Assembly: GCA_035533275.1 (NCBI GenBank)
Contig: DATLUD010000030.1
Span: 12,487 to 76,486, forward strand
Direction: 5' to 3'
Origin: SCRA01 sp035533275
Lineage (GTDB): Bacteria > Vulcanimicrobiota > Vulcanimicrobiia > Vulcanimicrobiales > SCRA01
DNA length: 64,000 bases
Shown: one piece after another, positions 40,702 through 48,659 of the stretch
Numbering within the stretch: position 1 is the stretch's first letter
How the letters are laid out: every line of letters starts with the position of its first letter
Notes under the pieces: generated by a model
Database searches by the model: none
What the model saw: only the letters and a program-made list of their open reading frames with translations
What the model was told of the DNA's origin: nothing
Made by a program: the position numbers and the translations under genes

Positions 40702-40893
40702 CTAGAATTTGAGGCGGGTGACCATTCGGGCCACCAAGACCCCTCCCGCAAGCATACCCACGAAGAGTCCCGCCACCATGAGCGCCGGGTGGCCGGTGCG
40801 GCTTCCCGCCAGCCATCCCAGATAGAGCCCCGCCAAGACCGCCCCCGCGAAGGTGGCCCCGGCCCCGACCACGGCCAGGATCGGGTTGCGCAT
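40702..40893 (-). CDS. AtpZ/AtpI-type small membrane protein
   Basis: The 63-residue protein has two hydrophobic helices: GAGATFAGAVLAGLYLGWLAG and ALMVAGLFVGMLAGGVLVARM (each quoted in part of the helix). A short loop with glycine and arginine lies between. This is the pattern of AtpZ/AtpQ (putative F0F1-ATPase subunit), found at the head of many atp operons. It starts 9 bases after wecB. Confidence 0.72.
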   Translation of the reverse strand: MRNPILAVVGAGATFAGAVLAGLYLGWLAGSRTGHPALMVAGLFVGMLAGGVLVARMVTRLKF

Positions 40894-40902
40894 GCCTGGG
40901 GT

Positions 40903-42054
40903 CTATGCGGCGGCGACGAAGGCGTCGGGATAGACGCCTCCGCGCATGCGGGCCAACAGCCAGCGCACGATCCGCTCCGACGCGCGGCCGTCGCCGTAGG
41001 GATTGCTCGCGCGCGCCATGGCGAGATAGGCGTCGTCATCGGAGAGCAGGCGTTCCGCGGAGGCGACGATGGTGGCGCGATCGGTCCCCACCAGCTCGAG
41101 CGTCCCCGCCGCCAGGCCTTCCGGCCGCTCCGTCGTGCGCCGCAACACGAGCACGGGCTTGCCCAGGCACGGCGCCTCCTCTTGGAGACCGCCGGAGTCG
41201 GTGAGCAAGAAGCGCGAGGCGCGCACGGCGCAAACCAGCTCGCCGTAGTTCATCGGCGTCGTGAGGTGGATGCCCTCCACGCCCTCCAGGACCTCGCGCA
41301 CCACCGGCGCCACCTGCGGCGATGGATGGAGCGGCCAGAGAATTTGCGGGCGCGCCGGCAGAGCGGCGATGTCGCGCATCGCGAACGCGATCTCGCGCAT
41401 CGCTCCGTGGTTCTCGCGCCGGTGGGCCTCGACGAAGAGCAGGGGCCGATCCGCGTCGAGCGCGGCGAGCTGCGGCGCGCTGACGTCCGTGCGCGCCGCG
41501 GTGGCCAGAAAGGCGTCGATCACCGTGTTCCCCGTGACGATCACGTCGTCGGGATCGGTTCCTTCGCCCAGCAGGTTCGCCGCCGAGCGCGACGTGGGAG
41601 CGAAGTGGTACGAGCAGACGACGCCGTTGATCCGGCGATTGATCTCCTCGGGAAAGGGCTCGTAGCGGTTGTTGGTGCGCAGCCCCGCCTCCACGTGGCC
41701 CACGGGAATCTGCTGATAGAACGCCGCCAGCGCCGCGGCGCTGGAGGTGCTGGTGTCGCCGTGGACCAGCACCACGTCGGGGCGCGCCTGCCGCAGCACG
41801 CGCTCCATGCCGATCAGCACCTTGGTGGTGACTTGGGTCAGCGTCTGCCCTTGCTCCATGATGTCGAGATCGTAGTCGGGCTCGATGTCGAAGAGCCCCA
41901 GCAGATCGTCGAGCATCTGACGGTGCTGCGCCGAGACGCAGACGATCGACTCGACCTCGGGACCGGCCGCCTCCAGCGCCTCCACGACGGGCGCCATCTT
42001 GATGGTGTCCGGGCGCGTGCCGAAGACGGTCATGACTCGTAAAGGATTGCTCAT
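40903..42054 (-). CDS. wecB: UDP-N-acetylglucosamine 2-epimerase
   Basis: Converts UDP-GlcNAc to UDP-ManNAc for envelope polysaccharides. The 383 residues hold the family signature: FGTRPDTIKMAPV near the start, VHGDTSTSSAAALAAFYQ, VGHVEAGLRTNNRYEPFPEE, EAHRRENHG and LTDSGGLQEEAPCLGKPVL. The ATG overlaps the WecA-type gene stop as ATGA. With that gene it supplies and starts a lipid-linked glycan. Confidence 0.94.
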   Translation of the reverse strand: MSNPLRVMTVFGTRPDTIKMAPVVEALEAAGPEVESIVCVSAQHRQMLDDLLGLFDIEPDYDLDIMEQGQTLTQVTTKVLIGMERVLRQARPDVVLVHGDTSTSSAAALAAFYQQIPVGHVEAGLRTNNRYEPFPEEINRRINGVVCSYHFAPTSRSAANLLGEGTDPDDVIVTGNTVIDAFLATAARTDVSAPQLAALDADRPLLFVEAHRRENHGAMREIAFAMRDIAALPARPQILWPLHPSPQVAPVVREVLEGVEGIHLTTPMNYGELVCAVRASRFLLTDSGGLQEEAPCLGKPVLVLRRTTERPEGLAAGTLELVGTDRATIVASAERLLSDDDAYLAMARASNPYGDGRASERIVRWLLARMRGGVYPDAFVAAA

Positions 42055-43064
42055 AACCTCACATGGTGGGCGAGCGCCTGCGGCCCGCCGCTGATGAAGA
42101 ACGCCGCGAGCCCCAACGCGAAGCAGACGGCATAGAGGAGGATCACGGCCTGGCGCACGCCCAGCCCGTACTCGAAGACGAGCACGTGGTGGACGTGGCC
42201 GCGGTCGGCCGCGAAGAGGTGTTGGCCGCGGCGCCAGCGCCGAAAGATGGCCGCGGCCGTGTCGAAGACGGGGAGCGCCAGCACCACCAGCGGAACGATC
42301 AAGCTGATCGAGATCGCCAGCTTGCTCACGCCGACGATCGAGACGGTGGCGAAGACGTAGCCGATGAAGAGCGAGCCCGAGTCGCCGAGAAAGATCTTCG
42401 CCGGATTGAAGTTGTACGGCAGGAAGCCCAGCGAGCCGCCCACGAGGGCCGCCATCAGCAGCGCCACCAGCGCGTGCCCCTTGACCAGCGCGATGAGGTA
42501 GAGGCAGGTGCCCGCGATCGCCGTGATGCCGGCGAGCAGGCCGTCCAAGCCGTCGATGAAGTTCATCGCGTTCATCATCCCGAGGTACCAGAAGAGCGTC
42601 AGTGGCACCCCGAGCCACAGCGGGAACGCGATCCACTGGTTGTGGGCGAACGGATTGGAGATGCCGGGGATGACGAATCCGTAGAGCATCGAGGCGATGG
42701 CCACCGCGCTCTGTCCGAGGAGCTTCTTCTTGGCCGGCAGATCCATCGCGTCGTCCCAGATCCCGATGAGGAAGATCAGCGTGCCGCCGAAGAGCAGGCC
42801 CACCAGCTCGCGGATGACCAAACGGTCCCAGATCTTGGCGGAGCCGGCCAGCGCGATCCCCATCACCACGAAGAGCGCGAAGATGAAGCCCAGGTAGACG
42901 GCGATCCCGCCGCAGCGCGCCGTGGGCGCGGTGTGGGCGTTGCGCCCGCCGGGCAGCGCGACGATGCCCAGCTTGAGAGCGATGCGGCGCACGAGCGGCG
43001 TCGCGAAGACCGAGGTGGCCAGCGCGACGACGAACGTGGAGAGCTCGAGCCCGAACGGCGTCAC
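42051..43064 (-). CDS. WecA/TagO-type undecaprenyl-phosphate sugar-1-phosphate transferase
   Basis: The 337-residue protein has about ten membrane segments and all family motifs: GGIAVYLGF, GIWDDAMDL (the DDxxD-like acidic pair), MNAMNFIDGLDGLLAG, FLGDSGSLFIGY and DRGHVHH. It transfers a sugar phosphate, probably GlcNAc-1-P, to undecaprenyl phosphate on the cytoplasmic face. The HVHH type points to the WecA branch rather than MraY. The start is GTG 43064. Confidence 0.92.
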   Translation of the reverse strand: MTPFGLELSTFVVALATSVFATPLVRRIALKLGIVALPGGRNAHTAPTARCGGIAVYLGFIFALFVVMGIALAGSAKIWDRLVIRELVGLLFGGTLIFLIGIWDDAMDLPAKKKLLGQSAVAIASMLYGFVIPGISNPFAHNQWIAFPLWLGVPLTLFWYLGMMNAMNFIDGLDGLLAGITAIAGTCLYLIALVKGHALVALLMAALVGGSLGFLPYNFNPAKIFLGDSGSLFIGYVFATVSIVGVSKLAISISLIVPLVVLALPVFDTAAAIFRRWRRGQHLFAADRGHVHHVLVFEYGLGVRQAVILLYAVCFALGLAAFFISGGPQALAHHVRL

Positions 43065-43069
43065 GCTGG

Positions 43070-43531
43070 TTACCGCTCCTCCGGGGGGCGTACGCCGCGG
43101 AGCTCTTGCAGCGCCACGCCGGCCTCACTCAGCAATGCCACCGCCACCGCGTCGGGATAGGCGTGCTCGTAGACGATGCGCAGGACCCCGGCGCTGATCA
43201 ACAGCTTGGAGCACGTCTCGCAGGGCTGGTGGGTGCAGTAGGCCGTGGCTCCCCGCACGTTGACGCCGTGGAGCGCCGCCTGGACGACGGTGTTGGCCTC
43301 CGCGTGAACGGCGCGCTTGCAGTGGCCGTCCACCATCAGGCAGCCGACGTCGGCGCAGTGGGAACAGCCGCTGGGGGCGCCGTTGTATCCCGTGGTCAGC
43401 ACGCGATGGTCGCGCGCGAGCACCGCGCCCACTTGGGCGCGCGGGCAGGTGGAGCGCGTCGAGGCTACCCTCGCCAGCTCCATGAAGTACTCGTCCCAGC
43501 TGGGGCGCACGCGCGCGGCGAGCTCCGTCAC
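43070..43531 (-). CDS. dCMP deaminase / ComEB-like zinc deaminase
   Basis: The 153-residue protein has the deaminase zinc motifs: HAEANTV (HAE with the catalytic glutamate) and PCETC. The insert GAPSGCSHCADVGCLMVDGHC, quoted in part, is typical of dCMP deaminases that bind a second zinc. It converts dCMP to dUMP for thymidylate synthesis. GTG 43531 overlaps the upp stop as GTGA. Confidence 0.88.
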   Translation of the reverse strand: MTELAARVRPSWDEYFMELARVASTRSTCPRAQVGAVLARDHRVLTTGYNGAPSGCSHCADVGCLMVDGHCKRAVHAEANTVVQAALHGVNVRGATAYCTHQPCETCSKLLISAGVLRIVYEHAYPDAVAVALLSEAGVALQELRGVRPPEER

Positions 43532-44190
43532 GCCGGCCGCACCATCGTGGGCACCGAGGTCGCCGAGCCGAACATGCGATCGCCCGCGTCTCCCAGGCCG
43601 GGGACGATGTAGCCGTGCTCGTTCAGGCGCTCGTCCAGCGACGCGGTCACCACGCGCGTGCCCGGGTGGGCCCCATGCACGTTGGCGACGCCCTCCGGGG
43701 CCGCGATCAGGCAGACCAGCGTCATGGCCGCCGCGCCGCGCGAGGCCAGCACGTCGAGCGCGGCCACCGCGGAGTTGCCCGTGGCCAGCATCGGATCGAT
43801 CACGAAGACCCGGCGCGCGCCCAGGTCGGCCGGAAGATTCGCGTAGTACGGTACCGCCGCCAGCGTCTGCGGATCGCGGTAGAAGCCCAGGTGCGCCACC
43901 TCGGCCTCCTCGACCACGGCGAGAAAGCCTTGCAGCAGGCCCAGGCCGGCGCGCAGGATCGGCGCCACCACCGGCGGGGGCGCCGCCAAGCGCCGCGCGG
44001 GCGCCTCGCCCATGGGCGTGCGCACACTCAGCTCCGCCGTCGGCAGATCCGCCGTGGCCTCGTAAGCCAAGAAGAGGCCGAGCTCTTCCACCAACCTGCG
44101 GAAGAGCCCCACCGTCGTCGCCGCGTCGCGCAGGCGCGCCAAGCGGTCGGCCACCGCGGGGTGGTCGACCACGTGCAGGCTGCCCGCCAT
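43528..44190 (-). CDS. upp: Uracil phosphoribosyltransferase
   Basis: The 220-residue protein salvages uracil to UMP. Evidence: VVDHPAVADRLARLRDAATT near the N terminus, APILRAGLGLLQGF, the PRPP loop VFVIDPMLATGNSAVAAL and the C-terminal GYIVPGLGDAGDRMFG uracil-binding motif. The ATG overlaps the glyA stop by one base and the stop overlaps the deaminase start, forming a nucleotide-metabolism block. Confidence 0.96.
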   Translation of the reverse strand: MAGSLHVVDHPAVADRLARLRDAATTVGLFRRLVEELGLFLAYEATADLPTAELSVRTPMGEAPARRLAAPPPVVAPILRAGLGLLQGFLAVVEEAEVAHLGFYRDPQTLAAVPYYANLPADLGARRVFVIDPMLATGNSAVAALDVLASRGAAAMTLVCLIAAPEGVANVHGAHPGTRVVTASLDERLNEHGYIVPGLGDAGDRMFGSATSVPTMVRPA

Positions 44191-45437
44191 TAGGGGACCC
44201 CGTAGTGCCCGGTGAGGTCGTCGACGCGCGCGCGCAGCGCCGCCTTCTTCGACCCGGTCTCGATGTCGCCCAGGCCCTCGACGATGATCGCCGCGATCTC
44301 ACGCATCGCGTCGTCCTTCATGCCGCGCGTGGTGATCGCGGGCGTGCCGATGCGGATGCCGCTGGCGATGGTGGGCTTCTCCTTGTCGAACGGAATGGCG
44401 TTCTTGTTGACGGTGATGCCGATCTCGTCCAGGTACGCCTCGGCGGCCTTGCCCGTGACCGCCTTGACGCTCACGTCCACCAGCATCAGGTGCGTGTCGG
44501 TGCCGCCGGCCACCAGGCGCAGCCCGGCGCGTTGCAGCTCCTCGGCCAGGATGCGGGCGTTGGTCTGCACCTGGCGCATGTGCTCGGCGTACTGCGGCGT
44601 CAGCGCCTCGCCGAAGGCCACCGCCTTGGCCGCGATGGTGTGCATGAACGGACCCCCCTGCATGCCGGGGAAGACGGCCTTGTCGACGGCGGCCGCCCAC
44701 TTCTCGCCGCAGACGATCAGCCCGCCGCGCGGACCGCGCAGCGTCTTGTGCGTGGTCGAGGTGACGAAGTCGGCGTAGGGAACGGGCGAAGGGTGGAGAC
44801 CGGTGACGATGAGTCCGGCGATGTGGGCCACGTCGACCATCAGCGCCGCGCCGACCTCGTCGCAGATCTCGCGGAACGGAGCGTACTCCATGGTGCGCGG
44901 ATAGGCCGAGGCGCCCGCGACGATGAGCTTGGGCTTGTGCTCGCGCGCCAGCTGGCGCACCTGGTCGAAGTCGATCAGCTCCGTGTCCGCGCGCACGCCG
45001 TAGGCCAGCGCGTTGAAGTACTTGCCCGAGAACGTGATCTTGGTGCCGTGCGTCAGATGGCCGCCGTGGGCCAGCGACATCCCCAGCACCGTGTCGCCGG
45101 GCTGCATCGCCGCCATGAAGACCGCGGCGTTGGCCTGTGCCCCCGCGTGCGGCTGAACGTTGGCGTGATCGGCTCGGAAGAGCCGCTTGAGCCGGTCGAT
45201 CGCGATCTCCTCGGCCACGTCCACGTACTCGCAGCCGCCGTAGTAGCGCCTGCCCGGATAGCCTTCGGCGTACTTGTTGGTCATCACGCAGGCCTGCGCT
45301 TCGCGCACCGCCGGCGAGACGTAGTTCTCCGAGGCGATCAGCTCGAGGTTGCGCCGCTGACGGCTCTCCTCGTTCAGGATCGCGGCATGGACCTCGGGGT
45401 CCAGAGTGGCCAGCAACGACTGATCCAGCGTACGCAC
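44190..45437 (-). CDS. glyA: Serine hydroxymethyltransferase
   Basis: Converts serine and tetrahydrofolate to glycine and 5,10-methylene-THF. The 415 residues show IASENYVSPAVREAQ, NKYAEGYPGRRYYGG, MSLAHGGHLTHG, the PLP lysine in STTHKTLRGPRGG and VVAGGTDTH-like VAGGTDTHLMLVD. The start is GTG 45437, followed closely after rpiB. C1 units made here feed thymidylate synthesis, matching the neighbouring deaminase and upp. Confidence 0.97.
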   Translation of the reverse strand: MRTLDQSLLATLDPEVHAAILNEESRQRRNLELIASENYVSPAVREAQACVMTNKYAEGYPGRRYYGGCEYVDVAEEIAIDRLKRLFRADHANVQPHAGAQANAAVFMAAMQPGDTVLGMSLAHGGHLTHGTKITFSGKYFNALAYGVRADTELIDFDQVRQLAREHKPKLIVAGASAYPRTMEYAPFREICDEVGAALMVDVAHIAGLIVTGLHPSPVPYADFVTSTTHKTLRGPRGGLIVCGEKWAAAVDKAVFPGMQGGPFMHTIAAKAVAFGEALTPQYAEHMRQVQTNARILAEELQRAGLRLVAGGTDTHLMLVDVSVKAVTGKAAEAYLDEIGITVNKNAIPFDKEKPTIASGIRIGTPAITTRGMKDDAMREIAAIIVEGLGDIETGSKKAALRARVDDLTGHYGVP

Positions 45438-45443
45438 GTGTGA

Positions 45444-45959
45444 TTACCTCAAGAGCTCGGTAGGGGTTTGGGCGCCGTCGACGACTCCGCGCCGCACGTC
45501 CTCCAGCGCTTTGCGCCGCTCGCTCTCGCCGTAAGCGTTGAGCTTCTCCACGCGGCGCGCATGGCGGCCGCCTTCGAACGGCGTCTCCAGGAAGACCTGC
45601 ACCAGGCGCTCGATCATCTCCCAGCCGGTCAGGCGCTCCGAGAGCGCCAAGACGTTGGCATCGTTGTGGCGGCGCGCCAGCTCGGCCGAGAGCGGCTCGC
45701 TCACGGGGGCGGCGCGCACGCCCCGCACCTTGTTGGCGGCGATGGCGATGCCCAGGCTCGATCCGCAGACCACGATGCCCCGCTCCGCCCGCCCCTCGGC
45801 CACCGCTTCGCCCACGGCGAAGCCGTAGTCCGGATAGTCGACGGGCCGCTCATCGCGGGTGCCGAGGTCGAGCACCTCGTGGCCGGCCTTGCGCAGCATC
45901 TCACCGACTTGCTGCTTGCAGGCGAAGCCGGCATGATCGGAGGCGATCGCGATCTTCAT
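45444..45959 (-). CDS. rpiB: Ribose-5-phosphate isomerase B
   Basis: The 171-residue protein begins IAIASDHAGFACKQQ and has VVCGSSLGIAIAANKVRGVRA (quoted in part; catalytic cysteine in VVCG) and RHNDANVLALSERLTG. These are RpiB/LacAB signatures. It interconverts ribose-5-phosphate and ribulose-5-phosphate. The C terminus is about 25 residues longer than the minimal family form. The ATG overlaps the phosphatase stop as ATGA. Confidence 0.94.
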   Translation of the reverse strand: MKIAIASDHAGFACKQQVGEMLRKAGHEVLDLGTRDERPVDYPDYGFAVGEAVAEGRAERGIVVCGSSLGIAIAANKVRGVRAAPVSEPLSAELARRHNDANVLALSERLTGWEMIERLVQVFLETPFEGGRHARRVEKLNAYGESERRKALEDVRRGVVDGAQTPTELLR

Positions 45960-46471
45960 GGGCGCGACTTCCCCTCGCCTTCGCCGCGAATCCTCTTGGG
46001 GAGCGCGCCCCCCGAGCGCAGGTCCAGCTCCGCCAGCAGCGCGGGGAAGATCGCCTCCAACCGGCGGCGAGTCTCCACGTACGCTTCCTGCGCGAGCAGG
46101 AAGGGATCGCGCACGTCCTCTCCGCCCGGCAGGTCCGCCGTGGCGACGATGCGGGCGGCGGCGTCGGGATAGGCCGCGCGCAGGCGCCGCGCGTGCTCGC
46201 GCGTGACGCCCACGATCAGCTCGGCGGCGGCGATGATCCGGGCATCCACTTGGCGGGCGCTATGCGACTCCAGGGAGACCACGCCCTCCACGGCGCGGTG
46301 CGCCTCCTCGGACGCCGGCGCTCCGGCGGCGGCGGCAAGCCCGGCGCTCTCGGCGCGGACGTCGCCGCGGCCCACGCGCAGGGCATAGGCTTGGAGCAAC
46401 GAGGCGGCCATCGGACTGCGGCAGGTGTTGCCGGTGCAGATGAAGAGCACGGTGGGCAAGAGGCGAGGCAC
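45956..46471 (-). CDS. Low-molecular-weight protein-tyrosine-phosphatase-like protein
   Basis: The 171-residue protein has the P-loop CTGNTCRS (Cys12, Arg18) and the general-acid loop RDPF (in EDVRDPFLLAQEAY). These belong to the LMW-PTP/arsenate-reductase-like fold. A place just before rpiB and glyA recalls the ywlE-like genes of Firmicutes, whose products act on arginine phosphate; that role is inference. The start is GTG 46471, only two bases from the divergent TTG of the next gene. Confidence 0.85.
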   Translation of the reverse strand: MPRLLPTVLFICTGNTCRSPMAASLLQAYALRVGRGDVRAESAGLAAAAGAPASEEAHRAVEGVVSLESHSARQVDARIIAAAELIVGVTREHARRLRAAYPDAAARIVATADLPGGEDVRDPFLLAQEAYVETRRRLEAIFPALLAELDLRSGGALPKRIRGEGEGKSRP

Positions 46472-46473
46472 CT

Positions 46474-47259
46474 TTGAGCGAACGCGTCGGCGTGAGAGTC
46501 GCCTGTTCGAGCGCCGCCTATCACCGTGCGCTCTCCTCCGGTTCGCTGACCCAGCTCGAATGGCTGGACCTCTGCGGAAGCGAGCTGCCCGTCGACGGCG
46601 TCGCCTTCGACGAGCGCCACTTTCCGCGGATCGACGACCAGTACCTCGCGCAATTGAAGAAGATGGCGGTCGACACGGGGCTGGCCGTCGAGGCGCTGGT
46701 GACCGCGTTCGAGCCCGCCTCCGAGGGGGCGCTCGACGCGCTGGAGCGGTCGTTGCAGATGGCCGCGACCCTGGGAGCGCCGCTGACCGTGTTGACTCTC
46801 GGTGCCTCGCAGGCGCTGGGCGCCACGCTCGGGCAGGTGGTCCATGACCTCAAGGACGCCACGGCGGCGGCCAAGCGGCTGAACGTGACGATCGCGCTGC
46901 GCAACGCCCCGGGGACGGCGGCCGCCGCCATCGGCGACTTGAAGACGCTGACCAAGCAGACGGACTCGGCGTGGCTTCGCTACGCGGTCGATCTGACGTG
47001 CCTGCCGCGGGACGGCGAGGCCCCCGACGTCCTGCGCCGAGAAACGGTGGCGGGCTGCCACGAGACCGGGAACATCGACACCTTCGGCGCCGACGAGCGG
47101 GGCGATCTGCGCGCCGCGCTCCGCTACTTGGAGGGCTTCGCCGGACCGCTGATCCTCTCGTACGCCGGCGACGAGGACGAGCGCACGGCGGTGCCGCGCC
47201 TGCTGAACTGGGTGCGCGCCATGCTCGCCAAGGACATCGTCACCAAAGCGACGATGTGA
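46474..47259 (+). CDS. Sugar phosphate isomerase/epimerase-like TIM barrel
   Basis: The 261-residue protein looks like the AP-endonuclease-2/xylose-isomerase-like TIM barrel: LCGSELPVDGVAFDERHFP, AATLGAPLTVLTLG, VTIALRNAPG and LRYAVDLTCLPRDG. Metal-ligand residues of true xylose isomerases are not all visible, so activity is uncertain. TTG 46474 is the likely start, with GAGG five bases upstream. It diverges from the phosphatase gene with a two-base gap. Confidence 0.7.
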   Translation: MSERVGVRVACSSAAYHRALSSGSLTQLEWLDLCGSELPVDGVAFDERHFPRIDDQYLAQLKKMAVDTGLAVEALVTAFEPASEGALDALERSLQMAATLGAPLTVLTLGASQALGATLGQVVHDLKDATAAAKRLNVTIALRNAPGTAAAAIGDLKTLTKQTDSAWLRYAVDLTCLPRDGEAPDVLRRETVAGCHETGNIDTFGADERGDLRAALRYLEGFAGPLILSYAGDEDERTAVPRLLNWVRAMLAKDIVTKATM

Positions 47260-47529
47260 GAAGAGTTGCGCGCTCCACCGTGTCGTATCGAGTCTGAGGT
47301 GAGAACCTGCTCTCGCAGGTGGGTGCGTCCCGGCCGCAAGGGCGAAAGAGGCGAACCAGCTTCGCTCGAGTGGTACCGGAGATGGTGCTCCCTTGGGTCG
47401 TTACGTTGGCTCTGCACCGAGGACCCGTTCACGTGCACCGCAGGGCGCGCTCAAGCACTATACCATAAAAGTCAACTTCCGTCGCCTTGACAAAAGGTCC
47501 GCAACGGCCCTCCTCAAATATCTCCGCCC
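47260..47529 (+). promoter_or_regulatory. 270-base leader with hairpins and a T-box-like core
   Basis: No ORF of note occupies this gap. ACCTGC and GCAGGT form a perfect 6-bp hairpin near 47307-47322. Further on, GAGTGGTACCGG (about 47368-47379) resembles the T-box core TGGTACCGCG and is followed by GGAG and CTCC arms around a six-base loop. The end, before the ATG at 47530, is AT-richer and holds TATACCAT and TTGACA. A specifier loop or S-turn typical of a T-box stem I was not found. A structured leader is well supported; its class is not. Confidence 0.35.
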
Positions 47530-48552
47530 ATGGCCGACCTGCAGCTCGAGATGACGCGGCTGGAGATGCCGCTCAAGCACATCTTCACCATCGCCCGCGG
47601 CAGCGAGGACGTGGCGCGCACGCTGCGCTTCGAGGTGAGCGACGGCGAGCACGTCGGCCTGGGCGAGTCCGCCCCGGTCGCCCGCTACCACGAGAGCTTG
47701 GATTCGGTGGAAGCCTATTGGCGCGGCTTCGGCCCGCTGGGCGGCGACCCGTTCGCTCTGCAGAGCCTGCTCACCGACCGGACGCCTCCGGCGGCGCGCA
47801 CCGGCCTCGACATCGCGCTCCACGACCTGATCGGCAAGCGGCTGGCCATCCCGCTCTGGCGCTACTTCGGCCTCGACCCCGAGCGCGCGCCGTATACCTC
47901 GTTCACCGTGGGCATCGACGAGCCGGAGAAGATGCTCGAGAAAGTGCGCGAGGTGGGCGATCACCCCGTGCTCAAGGTGAAGCTGGGCACCGGCGACGAG
48001 ATCGAGATCCTGCGCGCCATCCGCGGCGTCTATCACGGCACCATCCGCATCGACGCCAACGAGGGCTGGACGCCGGAGCGCGCCGTGGAGGTGCTGCGCG
48101 AGATCGAGCCGCTGGAGATCGAGTTCTGCGAGCAGCCGATCCCGGCGGGTACGCCCGAGAAGCTGCGCTGGATCAAGGAGCGCACGACGATCCCGATCGT
48201 CACCGACGAGGACAGCCGCGACGCCGCGGACCTGCCCAAGCTCTACGGCTGCGTCGACGGCATCAACGTGAAGCTGGTGAAGTGCGGCGGAATCCGCGGC
48301 GCCCTCGAGATGATCCACACGGCGCGCGCCTGCGGCTTCAAGATCATGCTGGGCTGCATGGTGGAGAGCGGCATTCTGCAGACGGCGGCGGCGCATCTCT
48401 CGCCGCTGGTCGACTGGGCCGACCTCGACGGCGCCTTCCTGCTGCGCGAGGACCCCTACGTCGGCATGACCTACAGCGGCGGCAAGATCGTGCTCCCCAC
48501 GGCGCCGGGCCTGGGCGTGCGCCCCGCGGGAGCGCTCACCGCCGAGGTTTGA
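47530..48552 (+). CDS. Enolase-superfamily epimerase (dipeptide-epimerase/DgcA-like)
   Basis: The 340-residue protein has the muconate-lactonizing-like fold: a capping domain and a barrel with the catalytic lysines K149-x-K151 (LKVKLG) and K251 (NVKLVKCGG). Metal ligands are D175 (RIDANEGW), E201 (EFCEQPIP) and D226 (VTDEDS). This is the Ala-Glu dipeptide epimerase class, to which the N-acetyl-D-glutamate racemase DgcA also belongs. A DUF1611/DgcN gene lies 2 kb downstream, which favours the DgcA reading. It may also epimerise a peptidoglycan dipeptide. Confidence 0.88.
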   Translation: MADLQLEMTRLEMPLKHIFTIARGSEDVARTLRFEVSDGEHVGLGESAPVARYHESLDSVEAYWRGFGPLGGDPFALQSLLTDRTPPAARTGLDIALHDLIGKRLAIPLWRYFGLDPERAPYTSFTVGIDEPEKMLEKVREVGDHPVLKVKLGTGDEIEILRAIRGVYHGTIRIDANEGWTPERAVEVLREIEPLEIEFCEQPIPAGTPEKLRWIKERTTIPIVTDEDSRDAADLPKLYGCVDGINVKLVKCGGIRGALEMIHTARACGFKIMLGCMVESGILQTAAAHLSPLVDWADLDGAFLLREDPYVGMTYSGGKIVLPTAPGLGVRPAGALTAEV

Positions 48553-48578
48553 CAATCCGCGCGCGGGCGGCGTAGAAT
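48549..48578 (+). promoter_or_regulatory. Sigma-70-type promoter for the MFS gene
   Basis: TTGACA (48549-48554) is followed after an 18-base spacer by TAGAAT (48573-48578), an almost perfect housekeeping promoter. The -35 box begins inside the epimerase stop region. Transcription should start near 48585, giving the MFS gene its own promoter. A four-codon ORF (ATG 48588 to TAG 48602) lies at the expected start of the transcript. Confidence 0.75.
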
Positions 48579-48659
48579 CGCCCTACTATGCGCCAGCGAT
48601 AGCGACAGACGCTCCACTCCCGTCCGCATCACCGCGTCACGACAGGAGCCTCCGTACGT

